Shown here: positions 1-12,215 of the stretch, piece by piece
Numbering within the stretch: the stretch's first letter is position 1
How the letters are laid out: every line of letters starts with the position of its first letter
NCBI GenBank assembly: GCA_038503065.1
Contig: JBCAMK010000008.1
Coordinates: 1,240,001-1,304,000, forward strand
DNA length: 64,000 bases
Source of the DNA: Paragyromitra xinjiangensis
Lineage: Eukaryota > Ascomycota > Pezizomycetes > Pezizales > Discinaceae
Direction of reading: 5' to 3'
Position numbers and translations under genes: made by a program
The notes under the pieces: model-generated
The model's input: only the letters and a program-made list of their open reading frames with translations
Database searches by the model: none
What the model was told of the DNA's origin: nothing

Positions 1-3000
1 CACTCGCGAGCATGATAATAAACGGGGCTTAGCTAGAGGGGGCCACTTCCTGCTCTGAGCAGAACCTTAGAAAAATAAGATTTATATGGGTGCGGATCTC
101 TTGTCTTTCCGTGAAGAAAAATGAATCTAGCAATTACGGTTGCAATATGCAAGGCTAGATCGAATGAGGGCGCCGAGAGCTAGGGGTAACACAACCAAGA
201 CCATCAAGCTTTTCTAGATTATGTGACGGAAAGGCCGAATTATTGACTGAGGCGGCTAACCAGTTGATTCACTCGCTTCAGCTTCTCCAGCCGCACCTTT
301 CTTTCCTTTTTTTTTAAAGCACCTATAACGAGCCCATCACGGGATGATATATTTGTTTCGGTATACGTCAGCTTGGCAACCCGTATCTCAACAGCCACTG
401 GGGATAGCAACGGGGTCCAACCCGAAATCATCTATAAACCTGGACAAGTTATCACAAAGCAAGCAGGAGATTGGTAGTCTACAGCCACAAACCGTACCCG
501 AAGCTCCGGATTTTTACTCGGCATGGGAGATGCAGTATATGCGGGGCTAATAACGAGAGAAGATAAAGAGTTAGCCGCACGGTGTCCGGGCCTTCAAGAG
601 GAGAGAAGAGAGCCTTTGAGCCTAAATTGTGCGAAGAAATTGGTCGGAAATAAACCCTATAATTGGCTGTAGCTAGCCATCCGCAATCGGGTGGTGTGAA
701 TAATTAATTTTGAAAGGATGTCTTTGTTTATCTCCGCGCGCATCCAGACCATATGGATACCCACATCATAGATTACAGGCTACAGGAAACTGCCAGTAAC
801 CTGAACTTGAAGCATTCGCGGAGAACTGCAGCAGCTCGAAGCCGAACTCAGGTAGAGAAAAAGTCACTTGCATCGAAATCTTACTCTAGTGCCAATAACC
901 GCATAACGTGTTATCTAACTTATAATACAATATCTGAATATTCATCAGCACACGCATACCCAGAAAATTATGGAGCCTGACGGGAGGGAATATAAAACAC
1001 ATGTACTTGATTATATAAACACCGCGGTAGCTAGCGAATTACATGTAGCCTTTGTGCCAAGAAGAAGTACCGCGATCTACATGTAGTAATTTTCAATAGA
1101 ACAAACACTTTTATTACAAACTCCCAAAACTAGAGATATAGAAATTTTTCATAAGACCCCAAGGCTCGGTAGTGTAAAAAGCGCTTATGCGCACTTCCGC
1201 CTCTGAGGGGACCTCGTAAATGATTAGTCAGGGATACGCCTGGAGGCCAATGCTTATTTCCTTGGCACGAGTGACTATTGGTGTACAGGTGGGCGCATCT
1301 TAGCCGGCCAGTGTGCTGAGGGCTTTCATAGTCCCAGCGCAGCTGAATAGATTCTTCTAAGCTTTGTAGGTATCCGTCGGGATTCGCAAGGGTGATCGCT
1401 ATTTAGTTCCCAAATAGTTATAAAACTCCACATGTGTGTCTATGCATATGGTGATATGTGTATACTTGTGTGGTCAATTCCTTTGGCGCCCGTGACGCTA
1501 GTCTACCTCAACATCTGCTATAGTAAGCTGCGGAGTGCGCGGTGGAAATAATGAGCCCCGAGTTCTTCGATGAGGATGAGCTGTTGAAGTCCGAGATGAC
1601 TCGATATGCCTCGGCCAGCGATAGTCTAGAGCCTCAAGGTTGGAAAGGTACCTTGACGATGATGGCCTACGGAGAGTGAAAAACCACTCTCAATTATTCT
1701 AGAAAAAAACAAAGATCCGAAAATGAATTGTTTCAAACCCTACTCGACCTTTGTAAATTGGGCATGTTTCCTACCAACCATGTGTCCATGTCCATATCCA
1801 GTGAATAACGCAAACTAGTATTTCAGTGTGCCAACACTATTTTCCCTTGCTTTTTTTGCCTTATTAGTTGGCATGGACATGTTGTCTCGCGGAGAATGAC
1901 TATTTTACTATATCAAGGCCTACCTATCGATAAGCATGCGTTGCGCTTATACCGTATAAACTCGAAAAATTGGGCAGCGTCTTACAAGGGTATTAACCTC
2001 ACCACTAACCCGTAAAGGAATTTGTTGGAGATCAAGTGGCGTGTCTAAGCCAATTTCAAGTCATTTCTAAACCAACTTAAGTTAGATTCAGGAAAGTGCG
2101 CTGCCCAATTTTTCGAGTTTTTACGGTATTCGATCGCAATGCTGTCGCCGACCAAAGTCACCATCACCCCAAACCACCTACCACAGATCTAATTCCCCCA
2201 CCCTTTCCGAGTCCATGATATTAGCATTCTGCAGCCATAGCCCACCATTGATGCTAAAAAAAAAGGAGGGTCGATGCATGGTATGGTGAATGCATCCGAA
2301 GCACCTATGCATATCAGCGCCGAGTCCAAATCAGCTGAGACAGTATTACCTTCTAGAAGCGCAATGGATCTTCAGCGCCACAGCCACACTTTCCAAGATC
2401 TGCTTGCATTCAGAAATCGGCGCCAACGACGGGAAAAAAGTTGAGTTGTTGCCGACCAAAGAGCGCGTGGCGATCCGGTGTCAGATACAGGGCGAGCAAA
2501 TTAGGCCACGGTTACGATGTGTAGTGAATTCTTTTGGGCGGGCTGGTCTTATCGAAACCTGATTTGTATTCCCAGAGTGATCGGGTGCACAGCTGGGGGT
2601 TGAAGAGACGGATCTATTCAAAGTGGTCCTCACCGCTTAGATAGTTATGAGACATGCATGGCGCCACACTACATATGGGTCTCCAGTTTTTTATCTAGTG
2701 TTCCATTTTTTGCCGGAGAATGCGACGAAATGGTTATTTTTTTCTCTCTATCGCACTTGGCTCTTTTCTTTTCTTTTTTGTTTACCCCGCGTGTGACCCC
2801 TCTCTGGGAAGTAAGGGAAGTGCGCCGCAAGAAAGTCTGAGTTCTTCGGTAAAGCCCTAGCCTGGGCCTCGGGGAACGTGCAGTTGGAAACCCCGCTTCA
2901 CATTGGTTCAACACATGTCAGCAGACATGCGCCTTCAGGACGGGCGATTTTGTTTTTGTTGTATGGGATTCAAACAGAATATCTATGTTCAGACAAATAA

Positions 3001-5022
3001 TATTGAGCATTATTTGTTACTGTAATGTAGATCAGGAACCAGGTATGCACGTAAAATTGCGGCGCGACATCTACCTGTAGTTAGCGAATGGATCCCTAGC
3101 TGCTTGGAATTTGCATATTGAATTAATGGGCATGAAAGCTCCATTTCTGCGGGCGAAAGAGAATTTACTCTATCTGTTTCCTTCTTGGCTAGCGATGACA
3201 ACTTTGGTAAGCCTTCCACCGATCGGATGTTTGTCCTCTACGGTAAGCTTACCAACAGATTGATAACACTGCCACCATGGTTCAGGTGTGCGGTAAAGAA
3301 CTGAAAATTAAGCGTAAGCGTAATTCGGTCTCACTCGCGAAAGTAGTGGGGTGGCCCAAGAGAGTATCTTTGCCATTTCTCAACCTGATAAACTCTGTCT
3401 CTTATGCCTATTGCTGGTTTCAGTTGCTGAGCTATGAACCCCCAACGGCCGCTAAGATGTGTCGGGAATCACCCTCGTGGAACAACGATTGTCAAAGCGC
3501 CACAATGTAGGTATCCCCATAGGCAATTGCAACTTAACTAGGGGTTTTTAGAGTAATCCTAACAAATTGAAACGGAGCTCGGTACGTATATTAATTCCTT
3601 AATTACTGCCTTTTCTGCAAGATCACCGGTAGTTCTAGCCTTATGCTTATGAATTTAATAAAGTTTATTCCGGCTTAGCCCCGAGGATCCCGACGGGTCG
3701 CCCTTAGGGTCATATCTTTAATATTTATCGTTTTGCTAACCCGGGCATCGCGTGTGGAGTGGGAAAAAAAGGAGTACTTTCCATAGACTAGGTTCTTTCG
3801 CCAAAGATGAATGGGGCCTGTAAGTTGTCAGTTGACAACTATTAAGCTCAGGATGTTCAGCTAGAATTAAGTTCCAGCGGAACCTGGTATAGGTGAATCG
3901 CTGGTAATTGGAAATTTGCTGCTTCTCAGCTATGTTAACTGGTGGTGTTGACCAAACAAAGGCTTTTTTTTCGACCCTAGCGTGAAACGCAGCAGCTGGA
4001 ATCGGGCCGCCAAGTTTTCATTCGGAATGTGGCTTCAAGCGCCGTTGGTTTACGGCGGCGTTCAATATTTCGCCCCCGAAGGCTGATGGGGAAACGCCAT
4101 GCAATGCACCACAAACCACAGTAACGTCAAAATCCTTTGAGGCCGTCGACCGAGCGTGGTAAGTAATGCGCGTAGATCTAACCAATAAGCGAAAAAGGTG
4201 TGTGATATTTGCTTTTGTGGCGTTTTACTTGGAGGAGCGGGCGTTCATGACGGCTGTCTGAAGGGGCTTCGCTGAGGTCCAAAGAGATCTCGAGCCGGTT
4301 AGCTAGCTAGTGATAGCCTCGCCAATAAGGATTGAGGGCCGGGAACAGCAGCAAGGGCGACATCATACCTTTGTCCGCTTCAGGCTGCTGGGTACTCTGC
4401 ACCGGCAATGTGCTTGCTGATCCCTGCTGAGTTCAAATTCAGTTGCGGTGGTGATTGCTACCAGGACAGCGGAAACGGGGGACAGGAAAAGCTCAAGCGA
4501 GAGATGGAAAGGAAGGGAAGGCGAGAAGAGCACGTACGAGACGAGACGAGTACTTAGTCTGCTGGTGCCCAGTTCTACTGCGAGCCTTGCTTGCTTCCAG
4601 GCTTCCTTTCTCTCTTTCTTCTCTCTCCTCTCCTCTCTCCCGTCTCACCTTTCCCTGGTCCCCGCACCCCTCCACCGCGCGTCTCCCAGTAAGTGCTCCG
4701 GAGCACCACAGGGCCAAGTAACTTCTTCGTTTGAGACAAGAATATACTATCTGTGATCTCGAGTATTATAAGACAGGCACTGCCCACTTTCTGTGACTTA
4801 CCGGGTGTTGCTACTTTTTTTTTGCAACATCTGCACTTCGCCGCTACCGCTAGCTTTGTTCGAGTGATAAGCTTTCCGACGCTGAGCGTATCTATTCAAC
4901 TACCTACGGACCCCTCCTTCCATCCGTTCCCTCTCCAGTAGTGCAGCACTTCACCTCGAAGCATCTCGAAGCCTTTCACAAATATATACTTTGTCAAGCA
5001 CGTTTCTATTCCAGCTACAGCA
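1..5022. other. Intergenic stretch, no gene recognised
   Basis: Only short overlapping reading frames occur here; none shows a recognisable domain or a convincing exon-intron chain. The stretch contains the inverted-repeat element at 1950-2128. From about 4450 to 4960 it becomes rich in CT and GA tracts, which probably belongs to the promoter and leader of the MIF-like gene that starts at 5023. Confidence 0.5.
1950..2128. mobile_element. Small inverted-repeat element (MITE-like), family with 23783-24013
   Basis: The two ends form a 30-bp terminal inverted repeat: positions 1950-1979 match the reverse complement of 2099-2128 with a single mismatch. Both ends read TACCGTA(A/T)AAACTCG inward, so the core is flanked by the dinucleotide TA, as expected for Tc1/mariner-type insertion. 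The 179-bp body has no coding capacity, so it would be a non-autonomous derivative. The first 14 bases are shared with the element at 23783-24013. The superfamily assignment is inference from the TA flank. Confidence 0.7.
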
Positions 5023-6135
5023 ATGACTACCCTTGCACCAGTCAAGCCAGCAAGCGCTCATATGTCCCCAGCGAAAAACACCGGTTTCGACGGTCGAGAG
5101 CCTCCATCACCAGCACCAACCACTTTGTCTTTTGGCCCAGGTGACGATCGAGACAAGCTTGATTCTCATCGATCACAGATGACACGGGACATTGATAGAG
5201 ACACGCCAGGAGCTACCCATAATCTTTCTAAGAAGGGATCCAAAGGCGATTTTAATAGAAAACGGTCTATGAAAGGTGCAGACTACTACGGTGAAGTTTT
5301 TGCTGTACGAGAGACAGGCCCAGTGATTCCGGCAAGCTCCGGTGTCTGGGTTGAACTACGAACAAACGTTATTGTGAGTAGAGTATTCTTTTCTTTTTTC
5401 TCCCAAATGTTGCTCGGCCTCTTATATTCGTTTCTTTTTACTGCTTGTGTTACTTGCATATCATCACAATTATATGTCTCTCGTTTTGTTGGCTGCCTCT
5501 GGTCTCGGAATCCCGGCTGACATGCAACGTGACGCGTATAGCTTGAGAACGAATTTGAATTTGCCAAATCGCTATCTGAAATGATTGCAAAGCGCTACGG
5601 AAAATCAGAGGAAGCAGTTTGCGTATCCATTGAACACTCTGCATGCATCGTCATGGGTGGAACCTTTGAGGGCTCTTACATGCTCACAATCACCGCTTTG
5701 ACAATGATTTCACCTACTTGCAACAAGCGGAATGCAGCCTTAATTTCCGATTGGATTAATAGCAATCTGGGTGTTGCTGGGACCAGAGGGTATATCCGCT
5801 TCATTGACCCAGATATTGCGAATTATGCAATCGGTGGCGTCACAATGCTAGATCTGATGGAGAAAGAGGAGTTGGCGAGGACTGGGACTACCGACAAGTC
5901 CGGAGTTATCCGGGACAGGAGTGTAAAAAGATCAATGTCGCGGCACAGATCGAAAAAAGAACGGAGCAGCTATGATAAATCAACACCGCTCCCTGATCTA
6001 ATGCAGAAGGATGATGATGTCCTGAGTGATTTGCCTTCGACAAATTCGAGCGAGGGCCGACCTACAACTGCTGGTGGAAGAATGAAGAAGAGAAGCATGT
6101 TTAATCTGTTTGGCAAGAGCCGAGCAGTACAATGA
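5023..6135 (+). CDS. MIF (macrophage migration inhibitory factor)-like protein
   Basis: Two exons, 5023-5373 and 5542-6135, separated by a GTGAGT...TATAG intron, encode 314 residues. A tautomerase/MIF-like domain spans about residues 110-216: it opens with VELRTNVI, continues through an ISxxCNKRNAALISDW-like helix and ends in YIRFIDPDIANYAIGG, which corresponds to the last strand of MIF. About 109 Ser/Pro/Asp-rich residues precede it, and a basic, Ser-rich tail with MSRHRSKKERSS follows it. Classical MIF needs a free N-terminal proline as catalytic base; this domain is internal and has Val at that place, so tautomerase activity is unlikely by the classical mechanism. Fungal homologues commonly have this layout. 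The start is the first ATG in frame. Role in the fungus is not known to me. Confidence 0.82.
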
Positions 6136-7129
6136 AAAGACGAGGAGACGAAGAGCGAAGGTTAAGATTATTTTAGGGGCACAAAGGCTGTATTGCATTT
6201 TTTTGGGCGGAGTTTGGGTTTATTCATTCGCTATTATAATTCCTTTTTTTTTTGGGTTGAACATGGGCTGGGATTTGGGCTTGTTTTGCGTATCTTCGGT
6301 TTCCGTAGGGGTTCTGGGTTATTTCTATTCGCTTTGTCACTACTTTCCACGAGTATTCGATGACCATACAACAGTTAAAATTCTTCTTTGTCAGGGTTAC
6401 GGGGGTAGGATGTTATTTTGCGATGATCACTTGCATCAGTGATGAAATAGGTCCCTTTCACATTGCAGGAGGTCTTTTTCTTTCCTAGATGCGGCTAACC
6501 GCCACCTCTTTCTTTGTTTTATTTTTTCTCTGTACATTCAATTATATCGTTTTTGCGAGATTCACGGCAAGCTCTAGATTACGACGGGAGGGTCGGTTTT
6601 ACGCATATATATATTGTATCTATATGTAGCTATCCGGATTTATACTCACAAGCCAATGTGGGGTCCTACCTCTATAAATTGCTTTTGCTTTTGGGGAAGA
6701 ATTCCTGGTTATTTTGTCGATTGTGATTCCTGCAAGGCAGAGGTTGACAGTGGACGGCAGGAGCAGGAATGGAAGATGCCGCGAAGATGGTGACACAGCA
6801 GGGCCGCTGCAGGGTTTTCTATCTGTCACGGGGGAAGATCGATGGAAACAGAAATAGGGAGAGCAGTTCCGAGACTTGGCCAGCATCGGGCCCTTGTTGC
6901 GTCGTCGATCTCTGGTTACGCGAGCCTCCCGGCAGATGCTAAACGACGTGCTATCGTACGCTGGGCATCATCGCGACGCGTCGCCTCGAGATCGTCAAAC
7001 CGCAATAGCATCAACAAACGCTTGTGCAATTCATTCGCTTGGATCTCTTTTTCCATCCCATCACGTCCAATTTCATCTCATCAGCATATCTCCAGGTACT
7101 TCCCCAAGGTCTTGCAAGCTAATACCACC
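6136..7129. other. Intergenic: 3' region of MIF-like gene and leader of CENP-X gene
   Basis: T-rich 3' flank up to about 6720, then the upstream region of the gene at 7130. An open frame runs into the CENP-X start from 6842, but its N-terminal part shows no similarity, and the conserved protein clearly begins at 7130, where the start context is ACCACCATG. Confidence 0.5.
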
Positions 7130-7539
7130 ATGCCTCCTCGCAAAGCGGCTAAACCCCCGTCACCACCCCCACCTGCCCAGTCCGAAGAGGAGGAGGAGAG
7201 CATTGCTACTGTGCCCCCCCAGCTGCTTCAACGACTTTTACAGGAATTCTTTGAGGAAAAGGGGAAGACGAGGATATCCCAGCCTGCGTTGAGCGCGACG
7301 GGGGAGTATACAAAGACGTTCATTCGCGAAGCAATTTGGAGGGCCGCGGCGATCAGGAAGGAAAGCGAACAGGATGCAGGAGGGGTTGGGGGCATGAGTG
7401 CATTCTTGGAGGTTTGTCATTTTGATTGATCGTCGAGTATTTGAGGCGTGGTTGTATCTGAATGGACGCTGATGCTGGCCACGCGTGTTAGGTTGAAGAT
7501 CTAGAGAAATTATCACCGCAGTTGTTGCTTGATTTTTGA
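7130..7539 (+). CDS. CENP-X / MHF2 histone-fold protein
   Basis: Exons 7130-7411 and 7492-7539 encode 109 residues. The last 15 codons, VEDLEKLSPQLLLDF, are the diagnostic C-terminus of CENP-X (MHF2/Stra13 family), which in other species also ends in PQLLLDF. Residues about 30-95 hold the histone fold (LLQRLLQEFFEEKGKTRIS, then a helix with TKTFIREAIWRAA). A Pro/Glu-rich N-terminus precedes it. CENP-X pairs with CENP-S (MHF1) as a histone-like dimer or tetramer that binds DNA at kinetochores and stimulates FANCM/Fml1-type helicases at stalled replication forks. The ACCACCATG start and the final short exon, in frame after a GTTTGT...GTTAG intron, support the model. The partner gene is not in the window. 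Confidence 0.88.
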
Positions 7540-8450
7540 TAATGTTTCAACCCTACACAAAAGCCAATTTAGCTGGAACGTCAGAAAATCCTTCCCTTGC
7601 TTCTGGTGTTTCCTTTTCCTGTCTATGTAGTTTACTTGATGGTTTCCACACCGGCGTGCTTGTTTGTATTTTTACCCCGAGATGGTCGGTTTCCGAGGCT
7701 ATTTTTCCTTTCTGATTTGATGATATGTCGGATATGTCTTAGCGGGTCTTGGGGCACAAAGAAAGCGTAATTTGATGCTCCGATTTCCAGATGATCATTG
7801 ATACCAATGTGGAGCCGATTTTCAGTGCGAGATTTCGGAATTGGGCAGTATCAACATCAAACGACAGCCTCGCTCGGTGAACTTTTCGGCGTTCTCCAGG
7901 TTCTGATCATGCCGTGTGTTAGGTTTGATTCTTCCCGGGCTTGTGGTTCAATGGGCTGCCAACTGGTGAAGATCTTCACTACCGTTTTCGCTTTGAATGA
8001 TTTGGGATTCTAATTTTGAATTGATTCATGAATCTTCTTTCATTCAGGCCGCAAAGATATGGGGCGCAAGGTGTACGGACATTCAAAGTATCGTCCCATT
8101 TCTTCTGAGATCTGAGGCCATTCAGGAGCTAATATTGTGCCCTTTTCTGTGAAGAATACTCGAGCTCCTGGGTGAATCTTCCAGAAGTAATGGTACCCCC
8201 CGGTCCCGCTGTCCATAATTGGACGTGCTAAGTTTATTGTGAGTATGATTCTATTGTTATTCACAACATTGAGCTTTCGGCCCGGGATATTGCGGCTCGG
8301 CAGCCCCCGATATCTTCTCACTACACGTAGTTATCCCGAGCTGTTGCCCTTTCTTCCCCACCAACTTCCCCAAGCCCCAAGATCTAGAACCACTGAGTAC
8401 TTCATCATCCTTAAGCAGCGAGTGAACCAAATTACACAAGTATTTTCGCA
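7540..8450. other. Intergenic, no gene recognised
   Basis: About 0.9 kb between CENP-X and the next gene. Small frames occur on both strands but none has a recognisable domain or paired splice signals. It presumably holds the CENP-X terminator and the promoter of the gene at 8451. Confidence 0.45.
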
Positions 8451-10844
8451 ATGACTCCTAAAGGCCAAGGTCTGACCGCTGCTTCTGATTCTGATAAAGC
8501 CAACGTTACCGCTGCCGAGACGATGAAAGCTACAATTGGTCGTGTAAGTTTCCACTCTCTTCATTATGGGGCTGAGTTTCATCGGATGAATACGTCTTAG
8601 ATGAAACTTCTAAGCAGTAATACCTTTTAAAGGGTTCTTCTTATCACTAACTGATCGTCTTTTGCTTGTTCTAGACCTCCACCGCTACTGGTGAGACTAA
8701 GCAGCCAAAACACGTGACAAAAAAACCAAATCGTGTAAGCAACCCTCGTGGAAATATTTAACGTAACTTGGAGCCATTTTTTCTGAAATTATCAATTTAG
8801 GGAACGTTTACATCTGCACTTTGGGCTAGCGAGTCTAGAGAGAATGTAAGATTCCCTAAATCTTTCATATTTCTGTTTTGATTTCTTTCTTCATATGGCG
8901 CAATTTTCAGGAAGAAACTAACTAACTTCTTAGGTGAATCATGTTGGTGGTGGATCACTTGGGATCTTTAACCCGCATGAGGCTCCTATCTCGCTCACTG
9001 TAAGCTCCGATCCTAGGGTAAATGATCGAAGGAGTTTCAGTCCAAGGAATCTTTCATTCCAAGATCAGCCAACTATTGTTGGTCGTCCTCTTGAAGCTGA
9101 GTCGGCCGTTCGTCCGGGCGGAGCCCCGAGGACTGGATATACTCTCGGTCAACAAGCAGTCCTGCAAGATACGACGAAAATGTTGAGGCGTTTTCCTGAT
9201 TCTCCTTCTCCCGAGGAGTTCAAGGCTATGAGTCCTGGTGAGCAAGGGCGGATCGTTAAGAAGTTCCTTGGCACAAGGAGTGTTGGAATTTTTACTCGTA
9301 GCATGAATTCTGCGAGTCAGGCTCATGCTTCGACGAATTCCATGGGGAACTCGGGCCCCGCAGAGAGTGCTAGGCCGGCGGTTCTCACGTTGCCCCCAAG
9401 AAACCCCATAACCACTCCACCCCCACCCACGAGAATGCGGGATATTTGGCAGCAACGTGTTATCAGACGGGCTAATAGTGTCACCGGAGCCACTACGGCG
9501 GGCTCTGCTAACCAGGCCTCTGCTAACCAGGCTAACAATCTTTCTCCTGAGGGAAAGTTTAGGGTTTTTTTCGAGGGCCGTTCTTGGGATACCGAAGTAT
9601 CAAAACGCCTGCTTTTTAAAACGAAAACCTTTATTAACTCTACAGAAATTGAAGAGAACGGCACCTCTTCAGCATTGGAGGATTTGGAAGTCACTGAGGA
9701 TGATTTTTACCAACTTGTCAACGATGATTATGGGTCTACGTTGGCCGCACATCATTCTGCCGTCGATGATGGTTCCCTTGGTTCGCTTCAATATGTTTCG
9801 GCAGAGGAAGGACTGACCGAAAGTGTAAATGAACCAGTTTGGCCGGAAAATCCCAAAGATATTAGCTTGGCTAGAGAAAATTCTGATCTCAGGGTATGTT
9901 GTTCGTTATTTACCCTTGTTACTGTCTTTGTTACATGTATTCTTGGTGGATTTCGCTAGTCATGGGTTTACCAACGCTTATTCTATCGTTCCGATTGGAT
10001 GTGTCCCCTTGGTTTCGAAAATAATTTTATGATTTTTCTAACCCAGCTAATCTTTGTATAGGACCTGGTCCAGCAGCTTGAACAGACAGCTGGTCGTGAG
10101 GGATACACCAACATAATGAATCATATCGTGGCTCCAGAGGATCCTCGTGATATGCCAATCTATCATGCCCGTCATGCAGCCTATCACGAAGATCTCGTTC
10201 ACCACCCAGGCGACCCACCAATGTTCCCAGTTCCCGAAGGAAACCAGGATCCTCCAGTTATACCTTCGTCTGTTGCCCATATCTTCCAGGAGATGATGCA
10301 GCTTATTGAGAACAAGGAGGCGCTTATCGAGTCATTTGAGCAAGAATTCAAAGCTTTTGTCGCTGCTTATTCTCCAGCCTCTCATGATATCTCACTTAAT
10401 CAACATTTCGCAGTAGCGAATAAGCTCGTCGCTCGTATGGTGCGCTTGAAGGAAGAAAATGAAGAGATGGGGAAATTGATTGGATGCGGAATTAGGAGTG
10501 ATATGCTCGCAGCTGTGAATGATTCTGAGAAGCGCGAGATGCATCAGGAGATTTTGGGGCTTCGTGGGCAAGTCGATCGTGCCCGCAAGGGTAAAGGGAC
10601 AGATCACATGAAGGATGTCCCCGAAGAATCCCTGGAGATTAACATGGAGTGCCAGAAGCTGCGTGAAGAACTTTGCCGTTTGAAGACGAGAAACGCGCAG
10701 TTGGAGGGGCAGGAAGTACTCCAAGATATGGAAGCGGAGCTTGTGTATCTGCGCGAAGAAGTCGATAGCCTGAGGCTAAAAAACGATGATTTGCGGGAGC
10801 AGTTGGGTGATATGTGGGGGAATATTGCTGGGAGTGAGCTGTAG
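8451..10844 (+). CDS. Unidentified coiled-coil protein, five exons
   Basis: Exons 8451-8543, 8675-8734, 8801-8845, 8934-9893 and 10062-10844 join in phase 0 at every junction and encode 646 residues. All donors are GTAAG- or GTATGT-type and all acceptors are TAG. I do not recognise the protein. The first about 70 residues are Thr/Lys-rich and hydrophilic. Residues 70-390 are Ser/Pro-rich and likely disordered, with a duplicated NQASANQA patch and a PPPPTR segment. The C-terminal half carries predicted coiled coil from about residue 500 on (for example KLREELCRLKTRNAQLEGQ and a final heptad-like stretch up to LREQLGDMW). There is no signal peptide or membrane segment. A structural or scaffold role is possible but is only inference. 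Every exon ends on a codon boundary, so individual short exons could be skipped without loss of frame. Confidence 0.75.
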
Positions 10845-12215
10845 ATCAGCTTTAACGGATGATTGATCGTCTTCAGCTAGTTATCATTGGTAGCTGGCTG
10901 CGTTGATTTATTGTTTGTTTATAGGGGGAGATTTGGCTTCACCGAACGCAGTACTGGGTTGGGTGTGCCATTTGAAAAGGGTTTTTGTGATCTCTACTCT
11001 TGTTTTACTTTAGGGGGGATGAGAATAGAAGTTATAGCAAACCGAAGCGTGATTCTTGGGTGAAAAACATTGATTAAGCTAGCAGTGATAGTAAACAATT
11101 ACCATTGGCGAGCCGTGCGAAATGTGGAGATTGCCCAGGTTTGTTGCGCCTTCAAGCCTTACTATTGTCCGGAAAAAGGTTGTAGGTGGCGGCCTATTTT
11201 AAGGGGAAAGGAGAGCCTATGCGTGTCTTTCTTCTCTTTTTCGAATTTTTAATTAAAATTTCTAAATGCATGTAACACGAACTTGAAGCCATAACGTAGA
11301 GAATCCATGCTCATATCAATAGGGACTAAATAAAGTTGGAAGCCGAAGCCAGCCGAAATCTTGGTAGCACAATACCAAGAGCCCCCACAGCGGATCAGGA
11401 ACCCAGAGTTAAAATTATTCCCCTTGTTTTTGCTTTTTGAATTTGTCATGGCACAGGCTAAATTAGAGGCGAAAAGGTGGTACAGAAGGACTTGCATATT
11501 TCCAAGCTTTTTCTGATGCTTGCATAATTGATTTTTCTGCCATAAAGTGTGCATACGGATAGTGGCCTTTCTGCTCCGGTTGTGGACTGCATGATGGTGG
11601 GCCTATTTTTGAACTGCACTACTTGCCCTCCCTCCATGTTGGCGCCAAAGTGACTCAGTAAATTCTGCAGGCCTGGGTATCGCCGCATGATGAAATGACA
11701 TATCTCCATGATTAACGGTTATTATTTGAATTGTACTAGCTGGCGAAACACTGGCTAGTTATCCTGAGTTCGTGGAGTATCAGAAGAAGGCGAACTCGGG
11801 TGACAGCCGGCTTCGGCGAGGTGTTGAGGTATTTGATCTAAGTACGTTGGGTGGTTATCGGGGATACTGGTTAAGGGCTTTTCAGGCCGGTGTGATAGAT
11901 ATCGGGGGGCCGTGGCTGTCACTTATTGCTCAGTTCGTCATGCGCGAATTGTAGACCGGTGGCCTTGCCAATTGTTGTTTCTAGATTCTTGTGGTTGCAG
12001 TTGCAGCACACCAATGAGTCATGGGAGCTTATCACCTATCTTAGCGTGACGCACTGCAGGCTTAGCGGGGACACAAGCTTTGAGGCTCTGCTGCTAGTCT
12101 CCCACTTCATTATAGATACCTGGGAGTTTGCTTTTGTCTGTTTTGTCCGCCCTGATCCCCTGATCATTGTACCTTTTATCCACATTATCAACCCCCCAAC
12201 GACTTAAGGGTCCAG
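10845..12215. other. Intergenic, no gene recognised
   Basis: About 1.4 kb. Overlapping frames on the minus strand at 11249-11709 have no recognisable motif and no matching splice signals. The last 200 bases carry the F-box gene promoter and leader. Confidence 0.45.

Noticed and set aside
4448..4787. Overlapping frames of 70-102 codons on both strands
   Set aside because: They reflect a GA/CT-rich low-complexity tract; open frames on several strands at once with Arg/Ser/Leu-rich translation are not genes.
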